Assembly (NCBI GenBank): GCA_015232735.1
Contig: JADFZC010000023.1
Location: 1-14,351, forward strand
DNA: 14,351 nucleotides
Origin: Oligoflexales bacterium
Lineage (GTDB): Bacteria; Bdellovibrionota; Oligoflexia; Oligoflexales; Oligoflexaceae
Reading direction: 5' to 3'
The notes under the pieces are model-generated. The model ran no database searches. It was not told the DNA's origin and saw only the letters and a program-made list of their open reading frames with translations. The position numbers were made by a program, and so were the translations under genes. Positions 7,207-12,594 of the stretch are shown piece after piece (position 1 is the stretch's first letter; the number at the start of each line of letters is the position of its first letter).

Positions 7207-7261
7207 GCTCTTACCAACTGTTCTAATCAGTAGTAATGGACCACCACCAAAAATCAGCCCC

Positions 7262-7321
7262 TTTATAAGCAAGGAATTATCGTTTGCCAATATCAGAGTC
7301 AATATGCACTTTGCTTATAAA
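7262..7321 (-). repeat. 11-bp inverted repeat just after lapA
   Basis: TTTATAAGCAA (7262-7272) and TTGCTTATAAA (7311-7321) are perfect reverse complements separated by 38 bases, starting 12 bases beyond the lapA stop. It could form the 3' end structure of the lapA mRNA. It lacks a GC-rich stem and a U-run, so it is not a classical terminator. Confidence 0.6.
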
Positions 7322-7333
7322 AGCTCTTCTTTT

Positions 7334-7654
7334 TTATTTCTGCCCATCACTATCTGAAATATCACTATCACCCTGTTTGTCTAAAAGCGTATTTTTTCTC
7401 AATATTTTTATTTCTCTTTCTTTTTGTCGCAACTTCCAACTCTTTCTTACCGAATCAAATCCGAAATAACATACCGTAACCGTCGACCCAATAAAAAAAG
7501 AAAAAATAAATGCTACGGCAAGTCGCATCCTGTAAGCACCAAAGAATGGAACATTAACTGTAATGAAATCAAGATTCAAAGCACAAAAATAACCGCCCGC
7601 AGAGATCAATAGTATTAAAAACCAAAAACTTATCAGTTTTTTCAGAAAAAACAT
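7334..7654 (-). CDS. lapA: LapA-domain inner-membrane protein (DUF1049)
   Basis: A 106-residue membrane protein of the LapA family. In E. coli LapA works with LapB and FtsH to control LpxC turnover and so lipopolysaccharide synthesis; that role here is inferred. Two membrane helices are visible (about 5-25 and 44-64), joined by the family-type segment NLDFITVNVPFFGAYRMRLA. They are followed by a charged helix (68-88) likely to be coiled coil and an acidic tail. The ATG at 7654 has GGGGGCAAG directly upstream. The gene follows rpsA on the same strand, matching the common rpsA-(ihfB)-lapA order of Proteobacteria. Here ihfB is missing and a palindromic repeat occupies the 179-base gap. No lapB follows. 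Confidence 0.8.
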   Translation of the reverse strand: MFFLKKLISFWFLILLISAGGYFCALNLDFITVNVPFFGAYRMRLAVAFIFSFFIGSTVTVCYFGFDSVRKSWKLRQKEREIKILRKNTLLDKQGDSDISDSDGQK

Positions 7655-7670
7655 CTTGCCCCCAAACTGG

Positions 7671-7829
7671 TCGTTGGTGCGAAATACGCCAGCACATGTA
7701 TTCCTTCGGTACCCTCAAGACAGGTTCTGAGCCCTAAAGGCGAAGGATATGCTGCGGGATATCAACATGTTGCAGACAGATCCTGTATTCGCTTCGCTCA
7801 TCAGAATACGCGGTGCATTCGCACCGCGG
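7671..7829. repeat. Second, diverged copy of the palindromic element
   Basis: Shares with the first element the cap hairpin (GGTGC-GAAAT-ACGCC against GGCGC-GAAAT-GCGCC), the central CCTAAAGG(C/T)GAA block (7732-7743), the invariant ATATCAACATGTT (7760-7772) and the following AGATCC. Its right end is a reversed cap hairpin, CGCGGTGC-ATTC-GCACCGCG (7809-7828). The whole is roughly 160 bp and palindromic, filling nearly all of the rpsA-lapA gap. Confidence 0.82.
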
Positions 7830-7833
7830 ACTA

Positions 7834-9621
7834 CTAACTTTTTTCTTTTTCCTTATTCTCTTCAGATGTCTCCAATGCTGCCTTGGCTTTCGCAAAAGCA
7901 TCTGCAAGACCGGTTTTGGGTTCAGCAACTTCACCTATATATTGCTTCAACTGATCCCCTTGAAGCTTTTGCAAGAGAGCTTTTCTGGACAGAGAAAATC
8001 TTCTGTCCTCACTATTGCTGGAAAGGACAATAAATTCTACTTGATCTCCCTCTTTTAAAACTGATGACGGTTTTTCAACGACTTCATCAGACAATTCACT
8101 TACATGAATCATACCTTCAACACCAGGAACGATTTCAACAAAAGCTCCAAAATCGGTTACTTTTGTCACTTTGCCTTTCCCTCTTGATCCAGGCGGCATG
8201 GCTATGGCCGTCTGCGCCCAAGGATCATCACTCATTTGTTTAATACCTAAGGAAAAACGTTCCGCTTCACAATCGATCTGAAGGACCTTCGCTTCAACCT
8301 CATCGCCTTTTTTGAAAAGATCCCCTGGATGATTAATTCTGTCTACCCAGCTGATATCTGAAATATGAATCAGGCCATCGATTCCATCCTCAATTCCGAC
8401 GAAAATTCCAAAATCAGTAATATTTCTGATTTTGCCGCGAATAATGTCGCCAACCTGATATTTTTCCTTGACGATATCCCAGGGATTAGGCTCGATCTGC
8501 TTCATCCCAAGGCTGATTCGTCTATTTTCAAGATCCATTGCAAGGACGACAACTTCAACTTCCTCACCTACTTGAACAACCTTGGATGGATGCTTAACCC
8601 TCTTGGACCACGACATTTCACTTATGTGAATAAGACCTTCCACACCTTGTTCCAACTCGACAAAAGCACCATAATCAGTCAAGCTGACAACAATTCCTTT
8701 TGCCCTTGTGTCAACTTTATACTTCTCTACAGCCGTCAGCCACGGATCAGCCTGCAACTGCTTGTAACCAAGAGATACCCTTTGTTTTGAATCATCGTAA
8801 CTAAGCACTTTAACTTCGATGTCCTCTCCCACATCAAACATTTGGGATGGATGATTGATTCTGCCCCATGACATATCCGTAATGTGAAGCAGACCATCTA
8901 TTCCGCCGAGATCGATGAATGCCCCATAATCAGTAATGTTCTTAACTGTTCCTCGGAGTATTGCTCCCTCTTTCAGCTTGTCCAGGGTTTCACTGCGATG
9001 TTTTTCCCTATCTTGCTCCAAAAGAACTCTTCTGCTCAGAACGATATTGCCTCGTTTCTTGTTAAATTTTATTACTTTGAAACTTAAGGTCGTTCCAATG
9101 AGCTTGTCCAGATTCCTTACAGGTCTCAAATCTACCTGAGAACCTGGAAGGAAGGCTTTAACTCCAATATCGACTGAAAGGCCGCCCTTGACCCTTGCAA
9201 CAACAACACCCTCAACGATTTCATTTTTCTCATACGCCTCGGAAATTCGATCCCATGCACGCAACATCTCAGCTCTTTCGCGGCTGAGAACCATCTCTCC
9301 CTCGTCATCCTCAAAGGAATCAAGATAGACTTCAATCGAATCGCCGATCGCAATATTAAGCTTCCCGTCAGACGTCATAAACTCGGCCTTTGGAATCTCG
9401 CCTTCCGATTTATGACCTATGTCGACAATCACGCTGTCATCGGTGAATCTTACTACACGACCCGTGACTATAGATCCTTCACGGACTCCGCCCGTCGAGG
9501 CTTCCTTCTCCAAAAGGTGTGCAAATTCACTGTTTAATCCATGATCCAAATTTACATCAGTGTCATCATCTTCCCACTGAATTGTTCCGATACCTGCCAG
9601 TTTTGTTTCACTTAAATTCAT
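7834..9621 (-). CDS. rpsA: 30S ribosomal protein S1
   Basis: The large mRNA-binding protein of the small ribosomal subunit, needed to start translation on structured or weak leaders. It has 595 residues, a little longer than the 557 of E. coli. Six S1 (OB-fold) repeats lie at about 47-115, 133-198, 217-287, 304-374, 389-461 and 478-547. Repeats 3-6 carry the classic TDYGAF/TDFGAF and GLIHIS signatures; repeats 1 and 2 are the diverged ribosome-docking pair. The ends are a roughly 45-residue acidic N-terminal extension and a charged C-terminal tail. The ATG at 9621 has AGGAG 12 bases upstream, rather far for an optimal site. A small hairpin lies just ahead of it, fitting the family's known self-regulation, though that is inference. 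Divergent from the DUF3108 gene. Confidence 0.98.
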   Translation of the reverse strand: MNLSETKLAGIGTIQWEDDDTDVNLDHGLNSEFAHLLEKEASTGGVREGSIVTGRVVRFTDDSVIVDIGHKSEGEIPKAEFMTSDGKLNIAIGDSIEVYLDSFEDDEGEMVLSRERAEMLRAWDRISEAYEKNEIVEGVVVARVKGGLSVDIGVKAFLPGSQVDLRPVRNLDKLIGTTLSFKVIKFNKKRGNIVLSRRVLLEQDREKHRSETLDKLKEGAILRGTVKNITDYGAFIDLGGIDGLLHITDMSWGRINHPSQMFDVGEDIEVKVLSYDDSKQRVSLGYKQLQADPWLTAVEKYKVDTRAKGIVVSLTDYGAFVELEQGVEGLIHISEMSWSKRVKHPSKVVQVGEEVEVVVLAMDLENRRISLGMKQIEPNPWDIVKEKYQVGDIIRGKIRNITDFGIFVGIEDGIDGLIHISDISWVDRINHPGDLFKKGDEVEAKVLQIDCEAERFSLGIKQMSDDPWAQTAIAMPPGSRGKGKVTKVTDFGAFVEIVPGVEGMIHVSELSDEVVEKPSSVLKEGDQVEFIVLSSNSEDRRFSLSRKALLQKLQGDQLKQYIGEVAEPKTGLADAFAKAKAALETSEENKEKEKS

Positions 9622-9738
9622 AAGTTTTGTTAACTCCTAATTCGTCCGCCAATCGGACATACTATATGATTGCCTATCAACCATACGATATACTCTATAT
9701 AAACATAGAGGGGTTTTCGTTATCACGAGGGTGTATAA
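9622..9738. promoter_or_regulatory. Divergent promoter region, rpsA and DUF3108 gene
   Basis: These 117 bases must carry leaders for both divergent genes. A hairpin GTCCG-CCAAT-CGGAC (9644-9658) lies in the rpsA leader directly before its AGGAG. A second inverted repeat, CTCTAT-ATAAAC-ATAGAG, lies at 9692-9709 in the middle. The centre is rich in TATA-like words, but no hexamer pair with good spacing is clear for either gene. Confidence 0.5.
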
Positions 9739-10755
9739 ATGTCAACGAAATCAATATACAATAGTATAATAAATGTGCGCTATTTCAAAATTAAAAAATT
9801 TGTGGGGTTTTTTTTCATGGGATTTTTGAATTCAAAATCAAACTTTGTTATATCATATCGACTGGTTATGCCAATTTTCCTTTTAATCCCCGCACATGCC
9901 TTCTGTGAACCTCAAAAAAATGACCCCCCAAAAGTGATTTGCCCAAACCCGCCTCCAAAAATCCCGGACATGCCCAGGGAGCAAACTTATCAGGGACGTC
10001 CCTTCGGACCTGGTGAAATCGCAAAATATGAGCTTAGATATGGAATTGTGAAGGCTCTTGTCGGCTATGGATACCTTGAGGTATTACCCCCCATAAGACA
10101 CGAAATATACCTCCCGGACAAAAACGGAAATAAGACCATCGAAAAACGATACCACATGAGATTTCAAGCTGAGGCCTTTACCGGCGAATGGTATAAGCTG
10201 ATCTTTATTGGTCATGATAAATTACAAGCTATTTCAAGACCCTGGGATTTCGGTATAAGTAAATTTTATATAAATCAAAATGAAGAAAAACCATTTGTCA
10301 AGAGATACAGGAAGGAAAAATGGCTGGATTTCGATCACCTTCACTGCAAAGTACATGAAAGGGAAAAAGATTATACAAAGCCTGAAGATCAAATGGAGAA
10401 ACTCGCCGATCTGGACCTGGAATACGGCGCGGTTGATGCCCTGGGGGCGATTTATAAGCTCAGGACTTATCAATATGATATTGGCAAAGTAGTCCGATTT
10501 ATGGTCTATACCTCCGAAAAAAACTGGTGGCTTGAAGCCCATCCTGTGGCAATTGAGGATGTTACATTGAAGGTGGGTACATTCAAATCTGTCAAAATCA
10601 AACTTAAAACTTTTATCGGAAAAGAGCTTCAAACCCGCGGCGACGTATCACTATGGATCGCCAAGGATCACCCCAATCATCCAATGGTAAAAGTTGAAGG
10701 CGAAGTTACCTTTGGGAGTGTTTACCTGTATCTTGAAGAGTTTAAAGCCGGATAA
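9739..10755 (+). CDS. DUF3108 exported protein
   Basis: A 338-residue protein of the DUF3108 family, whose function is not established; members are exported envelope proteins. A hydrophobic signal segment ends in PAHA (51-54), giving likely cleavage before Phe55. A proline-rich linker follows (about 58-80), then the family domain at about 88-335. Landmarks are the opening FGPGEIAKYELRYG with ALVGYGYLEV, the central SKFYINQNEEKPFVKRY, and the closing DVSLWIAKDHPNHPMVKVEG. The ATG at 9739 has GAGGG eight bases upstream. An in-frame ATG at 9817 would give a more typical 28-residue signal peptide but has a weaker ribosome site. It is divergent from rpsA and convergent with the J-protein gene, with 26 bases between the two stops and no terminator visible. 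Confidence 0.82.
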   Translation: MSTKSIYNSIINVRYFKIKKFVGFFFMGFLNSKSNFVISYRLVMPIFLLIPAHAFCEPQKNDPPKVICPNPPPKIPDMPREQTYQGRPFGPGEIAKYELRYGIVKALVGYGYLEVLPPIRHEIYLPDKNGNKTIEKRYHMRFQAEAFTGEWYKLIFIGHDKLQAISRPWDFGISKFYINQNEEKPFVKRYRKEKWLDFDHLHCKVHEREKDYTKPEDQMEKLADLDLEYGAVDALGAIYKLRTYQYDIGKVVRFMVYTSEKNWWLEAHPVAIEDVTLKVGTFKSVKIKLKTFIGKELQTRGDVSLWIAKDHPNHPMVKVEGEVTFGSVYLYLEEFKAG

Positions 10756-10781
10756 GACCTCTGCCAAGAAGAAAAAATGAA

Positions 10782-11696
10782 CTAAAGACCGGCATCCTTA
10801 AGCCTCTCCACTGCAATTTTCTGTTCCTTTGAAAGAGATTCAGGTATTGAAAAATTAATAACGACAAACAGGTCCCCTCTTGCCCCGTTTTTCCCCTGTA
10901 TTGTAAATCCGCAGTTCTTGAGACGTATCTTTGTACCTGGTCTGACTCCTGATGGTACCTTAATTCTTTTTTGTCCATCAGGCGTATCTATTTCCTTTCC
11001 ACACCCAAGAAAAGCTTCCGAAATTTTTAGATCCAAAGGCAGTTCAATATTATCTCCCTCCCTCCTGTAAATAGGATGCTCGGCAACAGTTACTTTTACA
11101 TAAAGATCTCCAGCCTGTCCTCTATATTGAGATTCAGCGCCCTTCCCTGCGACCCTTAATTTGGAACCGCTTTTTATGCCGGCAGGAATCTTAACAGTTA
11201 AATTCCTTGATGTTCCATCCGACAAAGTGAAATTGACTTGCCGCTGGCTACCCTCAAATGCCTCCATAAACCCGATTTCCAGCGGATATTCGACATCCTG
11301 TCCCCTTATCCTTTGTTCATTTTCATACATGTCATCGAAGCCGCGACTATTAAATCCGCCTCCATGTCCCCCAAAAAAGCTCGAAAAAAAACTTGATGCG
11401 CCTCTTCCAAGCCCAAATTCCTCAAATATTGATCCGAAATCCATTCCCCTGAAAATATCTTCGGTGGAATACCTCTGATGGAAGCCTTGCTCCCCAAATC
11501 TATCATACTGCTTTCTTTTTTCAGGATCAGAAAGAACCGCATAGGCCTCGTTAACCCTTTTGAACTCCTCCTCAGCCTCCTTATTTCCGGGGTTTTTATC
11601 AGGGTGAAGCTTCACAACCTTTTTCTTGAAAGCCTTCTTAATCTCTTCCTGGGATGCATCCTTGGCAACACCCAGCCGTTCGTAGTAGTTTGACAC
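10782..11696 (-). CDS. Class II J-domain co-chaperone (CbpA/DnaJ-like)
   Basis: A DnaK co-chaperone that delivers unfolded clients and stimulates DnaK ATPase. It has 304 residues. The J-domain is at 3-68 with the catalytic HPD at 31-33 and the KRKQYDRFGEQGF end. A Gly/Phe-rich linker follows (about 82-120: FFSSFFGGHGGGF). The C-terminal substrate-binding domains I and II follow at about 132-290, with KIPAGIKSGSKLRV and KVPSGVRPGTKIRL. The four CxxCxGxG zinc-finger repeats of DnaJ are absent, so it is class II like CbpA. The start is GTG at 11696: AAAAAGGAG ends six bases upstream and the J-domain begins at once. The frame continues 31 codons upstream but that stretch is leader and promoter sequence. 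No dnaK or grpE nearby. Confidence 0.93.
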   Translation of the reverse strand: MSNYYERLGVAKDASQEEIKKAFKKKVVKLHPDKNPGNKEAEEEFKRVNEAYAVLSDPEKRKQYDRFGEQGFHQRYSTEDIFRGMDFGSIFEEFGLGRGASSFFSSFFGGHGGGFNSRGFDDMYENEQRIRGQDVEYPLEIGFMEAFEGSQRQVNFTLSDGTSRNLTVKIPAGIKSGSKLRVAGKGAESQYRGQAGDLYVKVTVAEHPIYRREGDNIELPLDLKISEAFLGCGKEIDTPDGQKRIKVPSGVRPGTKIRLKNCGFTIQGKNGARGDLFVVINFSIPESLSKEQKIAVERLKDAGL

Positions 11697-11761
11697 GCAC
11701 TGCTCCTTTTTCTTTGGTACATGGAAACAAATCAGATCAAAGGACATATTTCCATATGGCC

Positions 11762-11789
11762 AACATAGGTTCAAACTGAAGAAAGTCAA
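11762..11789 (-). promoter_or_regulatory. Likely sigma-70 promoter of the J-protein gene
   Basis: On the minus strand, TTGACT (11784-11789, five of six consensus) and TATGTT (11762-11767, four of six) are separated by 16 bases. Transcription would begin near 11755, leaving a leader of about 59 bases to the GTG start. This also supports GTG 11696 over the longer frame. No sigma-32-like or CIRCE site was seen. Confidence 0.52.
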
Positions 11790-12036
11790 GAAATTGAGAC
11801 ATAACCATAAAAATTAATAACATAAATTACTATTCCCCAGTTCGATGACACGTTAAGCCTAAATTTGTTTAAGATTAAACCAAAATCCAAAAGCTAAAAT
11901 CGAAATGATTAAACCCAAAAGTGGCGATTTCGTCAGTACGCTCCTTTAACCATCAAATCAGCAAGTTAACCTAGAGTCATTGTTCCCAAGTTTGTTTCAG
12001 CCTTGAAGGATTGTGGGGAAAGAAGGAGGTTATGAT

Positions 12037-12075
12037 TTGAAGATACCAAAAAAAATCGTATTATGTTTCTACTAA
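12037..12075 (+). CDS. Possible 12-residue leader ORF or gene remnant
   Basis: A near-perfect ribosome-binding site, AAGGAGG at 12023-12029, is followed seven bases later by TTG opening the frame MKIPKKIVLCFY. It then stops at TAA, which overlaps an ATG (TAATG) starting a 15-residue frame. Basic residues followed by hydrophobic ones resemble the start of a signal peptide, so this may be the surviving 5' end of a lost gene. Expression is unknown. Confidence 0.22.
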   Translation: MKIPKKIVLCFY

Positions 12076-12401
12076 TGTCAAATTTTTTTACTGTTTCCAA
12101 AATGTCATTCAATAACAATTGATTAGTACTGCCACATTAGATGATAGACGGACTGAATATCATTTCGCTCCCCCCACCCTTTCTGAAAAAACATTTTTCA
12201 GCAATAACATATTGAAAATTATAAACTAAACATATTATTGTAGAAAAATTGGTCAGTTGAACACTAAATTATCAAAAAAACTAATTTTTTTTTTTTAATT
12301 TTAACGCCTGATTCGAAAAAGACCTTAAATTATAACAGTAAATGATAATAACCAAATTGAGAATTTTTTTGGCATAGAGAGTGCAGTAAAGTTTATGCGA
12401 T

Positions 12402-12413
12402 GGCCTTTCGGCC
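12402..12413 (-). other. Small GAAA-tetraloop hairpin
   Basis: On the minus strand GGCC-GAAA-GGCC forms a four-base-pair stem with a GNRA loop, an RNA-stable form. It lies 16 bases beyond the long-range inverted repeat, downstream of the acidic gene. No U-run follows immediately. Confidence 0.4.
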
Positions 12414-12428
12414 TAGCAAACATCTCTT

Positions 12429-12549
12429 GGAGCAGTTGGCTATCCACTTTTGTTTGAATTACTTCTAAAGCAATCCAAACTATCCTGTTGCCTCCGTTTC
12501 TCCTCCTGACTGTACTTCCCACTCCCTTTCCTGAATAGCCAAGTGCTCC
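12429..12549 (-). repeat. Long-range inverted repeat, 15-bp arms
   Basis: GGAGCAGTTGGCTAT (12429-12443) and ATAGCCAAGTGCTCC (12535-12549) pair at 14 of 15 positions and enclose 91 bases. On the minus strand the enclosed sequence has a purine-rich first half (GGAAAGGGAGTGGGAAG, then AGGAGGAGAAACGGAGG). It starts about 45 bases after the acidic-protein stop. It could be a structured 3' region, an RNA gene or a small mobile-element remnant. Confidence 0.55.
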
Positions 12550-12594
12550 ATCTCAAAAAATATTTTTATTTAAAGATCAATCCTGCAATCCTGT

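Larger units (their letters stand above)
6552..7333. other. Gene-free, repeat-rich intergenic region (782 bp)
   Basis: Between rsmB and lapA, both read leftward. It holds the nested palindromic repeat (6632-6953), the MITE-like element (7094-7206) and an 11-bp inverted repeat behind lapA (7262-7321). Reading frames here fall inside repeats and do not look like proteins. The rsmB promoter should lie at 6552-6631; several weak AT-rich candidates exist and none stands out. Confidence 0.8.
11790..12594. other. AT-rich intergenic region without a clear gene
   Basis: Lies between the J-protein promoter and the acidic gene (both read leftward). It contains a strong orphan ribosome-binding site (12023-12029), an AT-only inverted repeat (12184-12202), a 12-base T run (12285-12296), a small GGCC hairpin (12402-12413) and a long-range inverted repeat (12429-12549). 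The 65-codon minus-strand frame at 12325-12522 is not convincing as a gene. Confidence 0.7.

Noticed and set aside
7029..7217. 62-codon minus-strand frame through the MITE-like element
   Set aside because: It is produced by the repeat itself, has no ribosome site and has an unlikely composition.
8365..8790. 141-codon plus-strand frame antisense to rpsA
   Set aside because: It is a shadow of the conserved S1 coding sequence with no ribosome site or domain.
10234..10632. 132-codon minus-strand frame antisense to the DUF3108 gene
   Set aside because: It is a shadow of a well-supported gene; the composition is not protein-like.
12184..12202. Intrinsic terminator (CTGAAAAA / TTTTTCAG)
   Set aside because: The stem is almost only A-T, has no trailing T-run, and lies far from any gene end.
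12325..12522. 65-codon minus-strand frame
   Set aside because: It spans the inverted repeat and an AT-rich stretch and lacks a ribosome site; I could not link it to a known transposase.
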